From Sphingomonas parva (ex Maeng et al. 2020) (GTDB lineage Bacteria > Pseudomonadota > Alphaproteobacteria > Sphingomonadales > Sphingomonadaceae): a stretch of DNA of 54,376 bases. Below, in pieces: positions 16,233 through 28,804 of the stretch. Location of the stretch: assembly GCF_004564275.1 (NCBI RefSeq), contig NZ_SPDV01000026.1, positions 1 through 54,376 of the forward strand, given 5' to 3'. Below the pieces are notes generated by a model. That model saw only the letters and a program-made list of their open reading frames with translations. It was not told the DNA's origin and did no database searches. Position 1 is the first letter of the stretch, and every line of letters starts with the position of its first letter. The position numbers and the translations under genes were made by a program.

Positions 16233-17735
16233 ATGGCCAGACTTGCGCTCATCCTCGTCTTCCTCCTCGCGCTGCCCCTCGCCAGCCCGGCCCGGGCGGA
16301 CGACATCTCGGCGACCGCACGGAGCGTCGTTCGGGTCGTCACCGTCGCGATCGACGGCGAGGAGGTGGTCGGCTTCGGCCACGGCAGCGGCTTCGCGGTC
16401 GCGGCCAACCGGATCGTCACCAACGCCCATGTCGTCGCCCTCGCCGCCGAGCATCCGGAGAACGTCGCGATCGGTGTCGTCCCTTCCGAGGGCAGCAAGT
16501 CCTACGGGGCGCGGCTGGTGGCGTTCGATCCGGCCCGCGACCTCGCCCTGCTCGAGCTCAACGAAGGACGGCTGCCGCCGGCCGCGCTGTACATGGGGCC
16601 GCTGGAGGAAGGAGGCCAGGTGGTGGCGCTCGGCTACCCCGGCAATGTCGATCTCGCCACCGCCCGCTCGGCCGAGGATTACATCACCCCGCAGGCGCCG
16701 ACCCGCTCGCAGGGCAATTATTCGAACGAGCGCATGGTCGACGGCATCCACTCGCTGCTCCACACCGCCAGCATCGCCCGCGGCAACAGCGGCGGCCCCT
16801 TGCTCGACTCGTGCGGGCGCATCCTCGGGGTCAACACCTTCATCACCCGCGGCGAGGAAGGCGACGCGCCGTTCGGCTTCGCCATCGCCAATCGCGAGCT
16901 CGCCGTCTTCCTCCAGGCGGCGCGGCAGCGCTTCCAGGCCGTCTCCGGCGCCTGCGTCAGCATGGCCGAACGGCTGAGCGCGGAGCAGGCGCGCGAGGAC
17001 CAGGCGCGAACCCGGGCCGAGGCCGGCGAGCAGGCTGCGCGGGAGCAGGCGCGGCAGGCGGCGCTCGCCCATGCCCGCGCCGCCAACGAGGATGCCCGCG
17101 AGAACCGGCTGGCCGTCGCCATCGTCCTCGGCCTGCTCGGCCTCGTCGCGTTCGGCGGCGCCGGCCTGATGGCCTATAAGGACAGGATGCGGCCGGCGGC
17201 GATCCTCGCCGGCGGCGGCACCCTGCTGGTGCTCGGCGCGGTGCTCGCCTTCCTCTCGCGCCCGGCACGCGACGATCTCGACGTCGCCGCCGCCGAGCTG
17301 CCCGAGCAGAAGAAGATCGCCGCCGTCGAGCCGACCGGCCGCAGCGTCTGCAGGCTGGTGGAGAACAGGAGCCGGGTGACGGTCTCCTCGACGGCCGACG
17401 TCGAGCTCGATTGGCAGGCGGGCGGGTGCATGAACGGCCGGACCCAATATGCGCGCGCCGGCGACGTCTGGCGGCGGGTGCTGGTGCCGAGCGGCGAAGC
17501 CACCGTCTCGATCCTCGAATATCGGCCGGCGGCCGGCGAATATGTCGTCACCCGCTATCTGATGAGCGCCGAGGCCATGGCCGAGGCGCGGCGGCTGCGC
17601 GCAGGCATCAACATCAAGGCCTGCTCGGCCGACCAGGAAGAGGTGGCAATCCTCGGCGACCGCCAGGACACGATCCGATCGAGCCTTCCCGAGCTTCCCA
17701 ACGAGCGCCTGGTCTATCGCTGCAGCCGCGAATGA
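16233..17735 (+). CDS. Trypsin-like serine protease with C-terminal membrane region
   Basis: The 500-residue product begins MARLALILVFLLALPLAS, a signal peptide ending near ARA. The N-terminal half is an S1/HtrA-like protease domain: His66 (IVTNAHVV), Asp103 (DPARDLALLEL) and Ser186 (GNSGGPLL). Next is an Ala/Arg/Glu-rich coiled coil (about 245-295), then two hydrophobic segments around 300-345 and a small Cys-containing domain. There is no PDZ domain, so it is not a standard DegP. It probably cleaves substrates in the periplasm or at the inner membrane; targets are unknown. The ATG is set by the GGGAGGAAGG region, which partly lies in the preceding inverted repeat. Confidence 0.85.
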   Translation: MARLALILVFLLALPLASPARADDISATARSVVRVVTVAIDGEEVVGFGHGSGFAVAANRIVTNAHVVALAAEHPENVAIGVVPSEGSKSYGARLVAFDPARDLALLELNEGRLPPAALYMGPLEEGGQVVALGYPGNVDLATARSAEDYITPQAPTRSQGNYSNERMVDGIHSLLHTASIARGNSGGPLLDSCGRILGVNTFITRGEEGDAPFGFAIANRELAVFLQAARQRFQAVSGACVSMAERLSAEQAREDQARTRAEAGEQAAREQARQAALAHARAANEDARENRLAVAIVLGLLGLVAFGGAGLMAYKDRMRPAAILAGGGTLLVLGAVLAFLSRPARDDLDVAAAELPEQKKIAAVEPTGRSVCRLVENRSRVTVSSTADVELDWQAGGCMNGRTQYARAGDVWRRVLVPSGEATVSILEYRPAAGEYVVTRYLMSAEAMAEARRLRAGINIKACSADQEEVAILGDRQDTIRSSLPELPNERLVYRCSRE

Positions 17736-17852
17736 GCGGTTCAGCCCCCCTGCGGGCGCTCGCGGACGGCGGGAAATCGACCGGCAGCGTCGAAATAGTC
17801 TAGCGAAATCCGAACGATGCCGCTTATCCTCCAGCCATCAAGGGGGATGACC

Positions 17853-19415
17853 ATGATCAAGAAGACTCTTCTCGCGTTCGCGCTCGCCGCATCGGCGCTG
17901 AGCCCGGCCTCCGCCGCCTGGCGGCAGGCGACCAGCAAGCACTTCCTCATCTATTCCGACCAGAGCGAGGCCGACCTGCGCGCTCTGGCCGACCGGCTGG
18001 AGCGATACGACAGTGCCATGCGCGTCGATCGCGGCGTGCAGGATCCCGACAAGGGTCAGGCAGGCCGGGTGAGGCTGTTCGTCGTCGAGGACATCGACGA
18101 GGTGCAGAAGATCTTCGGCGACAACTCGACCAAGGTGGCCGGCTTCTACATCCCGCGCGCGGGCGGCTCGTTCGCGCTGATGCCGCGACGGATCGTCGCC
18201 AGCACCGAGCGCGAAATGGACGCCGAACACGTGCTGCGGCACGAATATGCCCACGCCTTCATGTTCGAGAACTGGGCGTCTCTCGCCCTTCCTCGCTGGC
18301 TGGGCGAGGGCTTCGCCGAGTTCAGCGCGGGCGCGCGCGTCAACAAGGACGGCTCGGTCGATTTCGGCATGCCGGCCAGGCACCGCATCTACGGCCTCGC
18401 CTACCACCAGGGTTTCACGCTCAACGATCTGCTCGAGCCGCCGAGCAAGATGAGCCCCGAGGATGGCGACGCCTTCTACGGTAAGAGCTGGCTGCTCACC
18501 CACATGCTGACCTTCGACAAGGATCGCGAGGGACAGCTCGGCAAGTACCTGTCCGAGCTCAACAGCGGCAAGAGCGGGATGGATGCGGCGAAGGCAGCGT
18601 TCGGCGATCTGAAGAAGCTCGATGTCGATATGCGCGCCTACCTCAAGCAGTCGAGGTTCCAGGGCAAGACGATCCCCGCCGGCCTGGTGAAGCCCGGCTC
18701 GATCGAGGTTCGGCCGCTGACCGCGGCGGAGGCGGCGATCATCCCCATCGTCATCCGCTCGAAGCGCGGCGTGACCGAGGAATCCGCCAAGAAGCTGGTG
18801 CTCGACGCCCGCAAGGCGGCTGCGCCTTTCCCGAACGACAAGGCCGCGCAGGTCATGCTCGCGGAGGCCGAGTTCGACGCCAAGAACTATGCCGAGGCGG
18901 AAGCCGCCGCCGACCGTGCCATCGCCGCCGATCCGCAATTCGTCGATGCGATCCTCTACAAGGGCATGGCCCGCATGGAAAAGGCGAAGGCGGAGAAATC
19001 GAGCGACCCGACCGTGTGGCGGGAGGTCCGTCGGCTGTTCAGCTCGGCGAACCGCGCCGATCCCAGCAATCCGCTGCCGCTGGTGCTTTTCTATGACAGC
19101 TTCGAGGCGGCGGGTGCGAAGCCGACCGACAATGCCGTCGCCGGCCTGTTCGCGGCCTTCGAGGCCGCCCCGCAGGACATCGATGTTCGGCTCAAGGCCG
19201 GCCGCCAGTATCTCGCCTCCGGCAATGCGGCCGGCGCCAAGCTGGCTCTCGGACCCGTCGCCTACCACCCGCACGGCGGCGAGCTGGCCGAGATGGCGAG
19301 CGCGATCCTGAAGACCCTCGCGGACAAAGGCGCGCCGGCGGCGCTTTCCGAGTTCGATCGCCTGAAGAAGGAGGCCGAGGACAAGGAGAAGGAAGCGGCC
19401 AAGAAGAAGGCCTGA
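17853..19415 (+). CDS. Secreted gluzincin peptidase-like protein with TPR region
   Basis: The 520-residue product starts MIKKTLLAFALAASALS with a signal peptide ending near ASAA; AAGGGGG is 6 bases upstream (a second ATG lies at 17847). The zinc-peptidase motif HEYAH has His130, Glu131 and His134, followed by PRWLGEGFAEF carrying the third ligand Glu, the arrangement of gluzincins and DUF1570-type proteins. The C-terminal part is helical and TPR-like (NYAEAEAAADRAIAADPQF). It ends in a Lys/Glu-rich tail. Probably periplasmic; the substrate is unknown. Weakly linked to the protease upstream (117 bp apart, same strand). Confidence 0.8.
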   Translation: MIKKTLLAFALAASALSPASAAWRQATSKHFLIYSDQSEADLRALADRLERYDSAMRVDRGVQDPDKGQAGRVRLFVVEDIDEVQKIFGDNSTKVAGFYIPRAGGSFALMPRRIVASTEREMDAEHVLRHEYAHAFMFENWASLALPRWLGEGFAEFSAGARVNKDGSVDFGMPARHRIYGLAYHQGFTLNDLLEPPSKMSPEDGDAFYGKSWLLTHMLTFDKDREGQLGKYLSELNSGKSGMDAAKAAFGDLKKLDVDMRAYLKQSRFQGKTIPAGLVKPGSIEVRPLTAAEAAIIPIVIRSKRGVTEESAKKLVLDARKAAAPFPNDKAAQVMLAEAEFDAKNYAEAEAAADRAIAADPQFVDAILYKGMARMEKAKAEKSSDPTVWREVRRLFSSANRADPSNPLPLVLFYDSFEAAGAKPTDNAVAGLFAAFEAAPQDIDVRLKAGRQYLASGNAAGAKLALGPVAYHPHGGELAEMASAILKTLADKGAPAALSEFDRLKKEAEDKEKEAAKKKA

Positions 19416-19436
19416 CGGCCAAGGGCGCGGGCAGTC

Positions 19437-20501
19437 TCAGAGATCGAGCCGCGGCTCGCCCCTCTCCTTCTCGATCAACCGGGCCTTGCGCTCGAGACCC
19501 CAGGCATAGCCGCCCGGCGAGCCGTCGCCGCGGCGGGCGCGGTGGCACGGGATGAGGATCGCGACGCTGTTCGAGCCGCAGGCGGTGCCGGCGGCGCGGG
19601 CGGCGCCGGGCTTGCCCGCGCGCGCGGCGAGCGCGGCGTAGCTCAGGCTCTCGCCCGGCGGAATCCGCGACAGCTCGCGCCACACCGCCTCCTGGAAGGC
19701 GGTGCCGCGGACGTCGAGCGGAAGGTCGTGCGGGCGCGCCGGCGCCTCGACCGCAGCGACGGTGCGGCCGACGAGCTCGGCCATCTCCGCGCCACCCTGC
19801 TCGATCGTCGCGTGGGGGAAGCGGGCCCGAAGATCGGCCTCGTCCTGGTCGAAGCTGAGGCTGCAGATGCCCTTCGCCGTCGCCGCGACCAGCATCGTGC
19901 CGAGCGAGGTCTCGGCCCGGGCCCAGCGAATCGTCTCGCCGCGCCCGCCGTCCCTCCAGGCGGACGGTGTCATGCCGAGCCGTCCCTTCGCGTCCTCGTA
20001 GAAGCGGCCCGGCCCCGAATAGCCGGCATCGTAGATCGCGTCGGTCACGCTGGTTCCTCCGTTCAGAGCCTCGGCCATCGTCCGCGCGCGCTTCGCACGG
20101 CCATAAGCGGCCGGCGTCACTCCGGTCGCGCGCCGGAACAGGCGGTGGAAATGGAAAGGCGAATAGCCGGCCGCCTGCGCCAGCGCCTCGAGCGAGAGCG
20201 GCGCCTCGGCGGTCTCGATCAGGCGCAGCGCCGCGGCGAGCGCCACGGCCTCGCGGGTCACCTCGTCGGGCCGGCAGCGCAGACAGGCCCGCAGTCCAGC
20301 CGCGGCCGCCTCGGCTTCGGTGGGGAAGAAGCGGACGTTCTCGCGCTTCGGGTGGCGCGCCGCGCACGAGGGCCGGCAGTAGATTCCGGTGGTCAGCACG
20401 CCGGTGACGAACCGCCCGTCGGCGCTCCTGTCGCGTGCCAGAACCGCCCGCCAGGCGGCGTCCTCGTCGATGGCGGCGATATTGGTCTCGATCGTGTCCA
20501 T
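19437..20501 (-). CDS. ada: Bifunctional Ada: methylphosphotriester-activated regulator / O6-methylguanine-DNA methyltransferase
   Basis: The 354-residue protein has the full Ada layout. The N-terminal zinc domain has Cys42, Cys46, Cys73 and Cys76 (GIYCRPSC ... CLRCRP). A central AraC HTH region follows (LSLEALAQAAGYSPFHFHRL), and the C-terminal methyltransferase has the acceptor IPCHR in SNSVAILIPCHR. It repairs alkylated DNA, transferring methyl groups to its own cysteines, and once methylated at the N-terminal Cys activates the adaptive response. Length equals that of E. coli Ada. It is divergent from the atp operon; the 240 bp between hold the atp promoter and leader hairpin. Confidence 0.95.
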   Translation of the reverse strand: MDTIETNIAAIDEDAAWRAVLARDRSADGRFVTGVLTTGIYCRPSCAARHPKRENVRFFPTEAEAAAAGLRACLRCRPDEVTREAVALAAALRLIETAEAPLSLEALAQAAGYSPFHFHRLFRRATGVTPAAYGRAKRARTMAEALNGGTSVTDAIYDAGYSGPGRFYEDAKGRLGMTPSAWRDGGRGETIRWARAETSLGTMLVAATAKGICSLSFDQDEADLRARFPHATIEQGGAEMAELVGRTVAAVEAPARPHDLPLDVRGTAFQEAVWRELSRIPPGESLSYAALAARAGKPGAARAAGTACGSNSVAILIPCHRARRGDGSPGGYAWGLERKARLIEKERGEPRLDL

Positions 20502-20589
20502 GACGGCGCTATACGCCCGCACGGCACCGCCCGCATCCCGCCGCTTGCTTTCAAAGGCGATCATCGCGCCGCGGCGGGCGAAGCCGTTC

Positions 20590-20618
20590 TTGCATCGCCG
20601 AAAACCCCCTGCTAGGGC
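20590..20618 (+). promoter_or_regulatory. Putative promoter of the atpHAGDC operon
   Basis: TTGCAT (20590-20595), a 17-base spacer and TAGGGC (20613-20618) form the best promoter candidate upstream of atpH. Predicted transcription would start near 20625, a few bases ahead of the hairpin at 20633-20653. Confidence 0.45.
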
Positions 20619-20632
20619 GCGCGCAACCCATC

Positions 20633-20660
20633 GGGGCTTGGTTCGCAAGCCCCCTTTTTG
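20633..20660 (+). terminator. Intrinsic-terminator-like hairpin in the atp leader
   Basis: A perfect 8-bp stem GGGGCTTG / CAAGCCCC around a GTTCG loop is followed by CTTTTTG. No plus-strand gene precedes it, so it is not an ordinary gene terminator; it sits between the putative atp promoter and the atpH start at 20742. An outer CCCAT / ATGGG pairing could extend the stem. It may act as an attenuator, end a small RNA, or stop transcripts arriving from upstream. Confidence 0.6.
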
Positions 20661-20741
20661 CATGGGCGACATGGGGCCGCGCCTCCGCTTCGGAGGCGCG
20701 ATCGCTGCTCCATCGTTTCGAATTTGGAGGGTAGAGCGCGC

Positions 20742-22858
<2,117 letters not shown>

Positions 22859-22865
22859 GCCGGAG

Positions 22866-22929
22866 GGGTTGCGGCACCGTCCGCAACCCTCTCGCGGTCT
22901 CGCACTGAGATCCCGGCCCTGGCCGGGAT
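22866..22929. repeat. Two REP-like hairpins between atpA and atpG
   Basis: Hairpin 1 has GGGTTGCGG (22866-22874) pairing with CCGCAACCC (22881-22889). Hairpin 2 is the near-perfect palindrome ATCCCGGCCCTGGCCGGGAT (22910-22929). The second belongs to a widespread repeat type that, translated on the minus strand, gives VIPARAGIS-like peptides. Neither is followed by a T-run. They may stabilise or segment the atp mRNA. Confidence 0.7.
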
Positions 22930-22953
22930 GACGGAATTGGAAGCAGGGATAGA

Positions 22954-23838
22954 ATGGCCAGCCTCAAGACGCTCAAGGGCCGGATCGCGTCGGTCAAGTC
23001 GACGCAGAAGATCACCAAGGCGATGAAGATGGTCGCGGCCGCCAAGCTGCGCCGCGCCCAGCAGGCGGCCGAGGCCGGCCGCCCCTATGCCGAGCTGATG
23101 GAAACGGTGATGGCGAGCATCGCCGCCAAGGTCGTCGTCGGCCCGCAGAGCCCGAAGCTGATCGCCGGCACCGGCGCCGACCAGACTCATCTGCTCGTCG
23201 TCTGCACCTCCGACCGCGGCCTCGCCGGCGCGTTCAACACCAACATCGTGCGCGCCGCCCGCAAGAAGGCCGACGACCTGATCCGCGAGGGCAAGACGGT
23301 CCATTTCTACCTCGTCGGCCGCAAGGGCCGCGCGGTGATCGGCCGGCTCTTCCCGAAGCAGATCGTCCACCAGCACGATACCGGCGCGATCAAGCAGGTC
23401 CGCTTCGCCGATGCGCAGGAGATCGCGCAGGACCTCGTCCACCGCTTCGAGGCCGGCCAGTTCGACGTCGCCCATCTCTTCTACGCCCGCTTCCAGTCGG
23501 CCCTGGTCCAGGACCCGGTCGCGCAGCAGATCATCCCGGTGTCGATGCCGGAGAGCGCCGGCACCGCCACCAGCGGAGTCGAGGCCGCCGTCGAGTACGA
23601 GCCCGAGGAGGAGGAGATCCTCGCCGAGCTGCTGCCGCGCAACGTCGCCGTGCAGATCTTCCGCGCTCTCCTCGAGAATGCCGCGTCCGAGCAGGGCAGC
23701 CGCATGACCGCGATGGACAACGCCACCCGCAATGCCGGCGACATGATCAACCGCCTGACCATCCAGTACAACCGCACCCGTCAGGCCGCGATCACCACCG
23801 AGCTCGTCGAAATCATCTCCGGCGCCGAAGCGCTCTAA
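22954..23838 (+). CDS. atpG: F1F0 ATP synthase subunit gamma
   Basis: The 294-residue product has the N-terminal helix [20 protein letters not shown] and the C-terminal helix [20 protein letters not shown], which make the coiled-coil rotor shaft turning inside alpha3beta3. Length fits bacterial gamma. It is separated from atpA by two repeat hairpins and from atpD by 27 bp. Confidence 0.97.
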   Translation: MASLKTLKGRIASVKSTQKITKAMKMVAAAKLRRAQQAAEAGRPYAELMETVMASIAAKVVVGPQSPKLIAGTGADQTHLLVVCTSDRGLAGAFNTNIVRAARKKADDLIREGKTVHFYLVGRKGRAVIGRLFPKQIVHQHDTGAIKQVRFADAQEIAQDLVHRFEAGQFDVAHLFYARFQSALVQDPVAQQIIPVSMPESAGTATSGVEAAVEYEPEEEEILAELLPRNVAVQIFRALLENAASEQGSRMTAMDNATRNAGDMINRLTIQYNRTRQAAITTELVEIISGAEAL

Positions 23839-25322
<1,484 letters not shown>

Positions 25323-25323
<1 letters not shown>

Positions 25324-25589
25324 TGGCCGATCTCCACTTCGAGCTCGTCACCCCGGAGCGGCTGGTCCGCTCCGAGGAGGTCTACATGGTCGTGGTGCCC
25401 GGCAGCGAGGGCGAGTTCGGCGTGCTCGCCGGCCACGCGCCCTTCATGTCGACCTTGCGCAACGGCGACATCGCCATCTACCGCAGCGCCGGCGGCGAGC
25501 CGGAGCGGATCCCGGTCGAGGGCGGCTTCGCCGAGGTCAGCGACCGCGGCCTCACCGTGCTTGCCGAGCGGGCCGGCACCGAGGGCTGA
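25323..25589 (+). CDS. atpC: F1F0 ATP synthase subunit epsilon, short form
   Basis: The 88-residue product matches the N-terminal beta-sandwich of epsilon ([55 protein letters not shown]). The C-terminal helical hairpin present in about 130-residue homologs is missing. It joins the gamma rotor to the c-ring. Without the helices, the classical epsilon self-inhibition cannot operate; alphaproteobacteria can use a separate zeta protein instead. Last gene of the operon, followed by a strong terminator. Confidence 0.95.
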
Positions 25590-25614
25590 GCGCTGTCGAA
25601 CAAGGGCTTGGAAA

Positions 25615-25649
25615 GGCCGCGCTGCTCACCGGCAGCGCGGCCTTCTTCG
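25615..25649 (+). terminator. Intrinsic terminator of the atp operon
   Basis: An 11-bp perfect stem GGCCGCGCTGC / GCAGCGCGGCC with a 6-base loop is followed by TTCTTCG. It starts 26 bp after the atpC stop. Confidence 0.85.
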
Positions 25650-25705
25650 TCGATGCGGCGCACCTCCCTCTCCCCTGAAGGCCTCTCCCCTGAAGGGAAG
25701 AGGGA

Positions 25706-26170
25706 TTACGGACGCTTCCGGTCGGCAGGCCATTTTCGCACGTAGCGCCAGGTCTGCGGCTTCGAGCCGTCGGCCAGCGAGATCGTCGCGACCAGCTCGG
25801 CGCCCTCGCGGCGATAGACGATGCGCTGCGGGTAATCGTGCGACGGATTGACGAACACCGCCTCGCGCTCCCCGCCCCCTTCGTAACGGAACGGCGTCGG
25901 CGTGGCGCCCTCGGGTGAGCCCCAGAAGGTCAGCCGACCCTGATCGTCGGGCGCGATGCGCATGAACTCGAAGCTCTCCGCCCTGGCGCCTTCGCCGCTG
26001 AGGCCGGTGCCGAGCATGACGCCGCCGCGCGGCCGCGACCAGCGCTCCTCGGTCCAGCGGCTGGGACCTTCCGAGACCCAGCTGCCCGCCATCCAGCCGA
26101 GGTCGGGCGGCTCGCCCGGAGCGGCGAGCGCCGCGGCGAGCCCGGCAGCGAACAACAGCAATGGGTTCAT
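25706..26170 (-). CDS. DUF6265-like exported protein
   Basis: The 154-residue product starts MNPLLLFAAGLAAALAA, a signal peptide. The mature part has LGWMAGSWVSEG, RGGVMLGTGLSGEG, ESFEFMRIAPDDQGRLTFWG and FVNPSHDYPQRIVYRREG. This lipocalin-like pattern matches the DUF6265 family as I recall it: periplasmic proteins of unknown function. The ATG is preceded by GGGAGGGAGGA. The next upstream gene (DMT exporter) lies on the same strand about 60 bp away. Confidence 0.7.
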   Translation of the reverse strand: MNPLLLFAAGLAAALAAPGEPPDLGWMAGSWVSEGPSRWTEERWSRPRGGVMLGTGLSGEGARAESFEFMRIAPDDQGRLTFWGSPEGATPTPFRYEGGGEREAVFVNPSHDYPQRIVYRREGAELVATISLADGSKPQTWRYVRKWPADRKRP

Positions 26171-26231
26171 CGGCCAGTCCTCCCTCCCGCCTTGTAGCGC
26201 GTTTCGGCTTCGACGGGAGCCCCGCTGCGGC

Positions 26232-27158
26232 TCAGTCGGGCGTGCCCTCCGGTGCGACATTCGTCCTCTGCGCCCGCCACAGCAAGAGACCGCCGGCGAT
26301 GATCAGCGCCGCGCCGCTGAAGCCGGTCGCGTCCGGCGCGTCGCCGAACAGCAGCCAGCCGAGCCCTGCGGCGACGAGGAGCTGCACATAGGTCATCGGC
26401 GCGACTATCGAGGCGTCGGCGCGCTCGACCGCGGCGAAGATCAGCGTGTGGCCGAGCGTCGCGAACAATGCCACGCCGAGGCATTTGGCGACGACCAGTG
26501 CACTCGGCGCAGGAATGGCGAAGATGCCGAGCCGGCCGAGCACGAAGGCGGCGGCGATCAGCAGCGGTGCGGCGATCAGGGCGAGCAGGAACTGCATCAC
26601 CATCACCGGCGCGTCGCCCGCCGCCTTGCGGTTGAACATCATCAGCCAGCTCATCCCGACCGCGGCGCCGATCGGGAACAAGGCGACGGCACCGAGCTCG
26701 TAGAGGTTGGGTCGCAGGACGACGAGCACGCCCGCAAAAGCGAGCAGGGTGGCGAGCCAGGTCGCCCGCTTGGTGCGCTCGCCCAGCACGAACGGCGCGA
26801 GGAGCGCGGTGATGATCGGGCTGGTGAACTGGATGGCGGTCGCATCGGCGAGCGGCATCACCATCACGCCGATGAAGAAGCAGATCGTGGCGACGGCGAC
26901 CGCGGCGCCGCGGCCGAGCTGCAGCGCGGGGCGCGGCATGACGAAGCCCGCGCGCCCGTGGCGCAGCGCGACCATCACCGCCAGGCCGATCGCGCCGAAC
27001 GTGTAGCGCAGCGCCGAGACGGCCGGGGCGGGCCACTGGCCGGCCATCGATTTCACCAAGGCGTCTCCGCATGAAAGGCTGGCGAAACCGCAGAGCGCTA
27101 TGACCAGGGCGGTCCGCGCCGATTCGCGGGCGGGGCTTGGGACGGTGGGGGAAGGCAC
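26232..27158 (-). CDS. EamA/DMT superfamily transporter
   Basis: The 308-residue membrane protein has ten hydrophobic helices in two EamA repeats. Typical motifs are LRYTFGAIGLAVM after TM2, PLADATAIQFTSPIITALLA (end of repeat 1), and ADASIVAPMTYVQLLVAAGL with LLFGDAPD in repeat 2. It probably exports metabolites or amino acids across the inner membrane; the substrate is unknown. GTG 27158 is preferred for the GGAAGAAGG before it; a TTG at 27185 would add 9 residues. Confidence 0.85.
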   Translation of the reverse strand: MPSPTVPSPARESARTALVIALCGFASLSCGDALVKSMAGQWPAPAVSALRYTFGAIGLAVMVALRHGRAGFVMPRPALQLGRGAAVAVATICFFIGVMVMPLADATAIQFTSPIITALLAPFVLGERTKRATWLATLLAFAGVLVVLRPNLYELGAVALFPIGAAVGMSWLMMFNRKAAGDAPVMVMQFLLALIAAPLLIAAAFVLGRLGIFAIPAPSALVVAKCLGVALFATLGHTLIFAAVERADASIVAPMTYVQLLVAAGLGWLLFGDAPDATGFSGAALIIAGGLLLWRAQRTNVAPEGTPD

Positions 27159-27249
27159 GCCGCCCCTTCTTCCGCGATTAGGCAATTGTCAAAGTTTCCC
27201 GCCTATTCACCACCCCGAACGTGTCTTCTTCGAGCAAGGTTCGCGCGAC

Positions 27250-28785
27250 ATGAGTGCATTCGGACGGCGTGGCGGTAGTGGCGGATCGGGAATCAAGCCC
27301 GCTTTCGGCGTCGCGAAACCGATGAAGGGGCCCGGCGGGCCCGCGACCCTGCCCAGCGAGTCTCCCGCCGCTCTCGGCGGCGAGCAATTCCCGCCGATCG
27401 ACACGATGGATTTCACCAGCGAGGAAATCGTCCCCGGCGGCAACGACCGTTCGGACGCGATGTCGCGCCTCGCCGACCGCATGGCGGCGGCCAGCGATGC
27501 GCCGGTCTCGCGCAACGAGGGCTTCGAGGCCTCGATCCACCGCATCAAGGAGCAGGTGCTGCCGCGCCTGCTCGAGCGCGTCGATCCGGAAGCCGCGGCC
27601 ACCCTCTCCAAGGACGAGCTGGCCGAGGAATTCCGGCCGATCATCGGCGAGGTGCTCGCCGAGCTGAAGATCAACCTCAACCGCCGCGAGCAGTTCGCGC
27701 TGGAGAAGGTGCTGGTCGACGAGCTGCTCGGCCTCGGGCCGTTGGAGGAATTGCTCAACGACCCCGAGATCAGCGACATCATGGTCAACGGGCCGAACCA
27801 GACCTTCGTCGAGAAGCGCGGCAAGCTCCAGGTCGCCAACATCCAGTTTCGCGACGAGGAGCATCTGTTCCAGATCGCCCAGCGTATCGTGAACAAGGTC
27901 GGCCGTCGCATCGACCAGACCACGCCGCTCGCCGACGCCCGTCTCCAGGACGGCAGCCGCGTCAACGTGATCGTGCCGCCTCTGTCGCTGCGCGGCACCG
28001 CCATCTCGATTCGTAAGTTCTCCGAGAAGCCGATCACCGTCGACATGATGAAGAACTTCGGCTCGATGTCGGACAAGATGGCGACCTGCCTGAAGATCGC
28101 CGGCGCCAGCCGCTTCAACATCATCATTTCCGGCGGCACCGGCTCGGGCAAGACGACGATGCTGAACGCTCTGTCGAAGCTGATCGACCCGGGCGAGCGC
28201 GTGATCACGATCGAGGACGCGGCCGAGCTCCGGCTGCAGCAACCGCATTGGCTGCCGCTCGAGACCCGTCCGCCGAACCTCGAGGGCCAGGGCGCGATCA
28301 CCATCCGCGACCTCGTCATCAACGCGCTGCGTATGCGCCCCGACCGCATCATCCTCGGCGAGATCCGCGGATCCGAATGCTTCGACCTGCTCGCCGCGAT
28401 GAACACCGGCCACGACGGCTCGATGGCGACGCTCCACTCCAACTCCCCGCGCGAAGGCCTCGCGCGTATGGAGAACATGGTGATGATGAGCGACATCAAG
28501 GTGCCGAAGGAGGCGATCAGCCGGCAGATCGCCGACTCGGTCGATCTCATCGTCCAGGTGAAGCGTCTCCGCGACGGCTCGCGCCGCACGACCAACATCA
28601 CCGAGGTGATCGGCATGGAGGGCGACGTGATCGTCACCCAGGAGCTGTTCAAGTTCGAATATCTCGACGAGACCGCCGACGGGAAGATCATCGGCGAATA
28701 TCGCTCGATGGGCCTCCGGCCCTACACGCTGGAGAAGGCCAAGCAATTCGGCTTCGACCAGCCCTATCTCGAGGCCTGCCTCTAA
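27250..28785 (+). CDS. cpaF: CpaF/TadA-family secretion ATPase
   Basis: The 511-residue cytosolic ATPase belongs to the type II/IV secretion (GspE-like) family. After a Gly/Pro-rich head and a helical region (SIHRIKEQVLPRLLERVDPE) comes DELLGLGPLEELLNDPEISD, then Walker A GGTGSGKTTM (about 295-304), the Asp-box region ITIEDAAELRLQ, Walker B IILGEIRG and the His box (MATLHSNSP). CpaF powers assembly of Flp/Tad pili, but none of the other cpa/tad genes are in this window, so it is a detached copy. The first in-frame ATG after a weak leader was chosen. Confidence 0.93.
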   Translation: MSAFGRRGGSGGSGIKPAFGVAKPMKGPGGPATLPSESPAALGGEQFPPIDTMDFTSEEIVPGGNDRSDAMSRLADRMAAASDAPVSRNEGFEASIHRIKEQVLPRLLERVDPEAAATLSKDELAEEFRPIIGEVLAELKINLNRREQFALEKVLVDELLGLGPLEELLNDPEISDIMVNGPNQTFVEKRGKLQVANIQFRDEEHLFQIAQRIVNKVGRRIDQTTPLADARLQDGSRVNVIVPPLSLRGTAISIRKFSEKPITVDMMKNFGSMSDKMATCLKIAGASRFNIIISGGTGSGKTTMLNALSKLIDPGERVITIEDAAELRLQQPHWLPLETRPPNLEGQGAITIRDLVINALRMRPDRIILGEIRGSECFDLLAAMNTGHDGSMATLHSNSPREGLARMENMVMMSDIKVPKEAISRQIADSVDLIVQVKRLRDGSRRTTNITEVIGMEGDVIVTQELFKFEYLDETADGKIIGEYRSMGLRPYTLEKAKQFGFDQPYLEACL

Positions 28786-28804
28786 GGCACCCCCGTGGAG
28801 GCGC

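Noticed and set aside
22890-22950. Peptide VIPARAGIS on the minus strand
   Set aside because: A well-known spurious translation of a palindromic repeat, not a protein.
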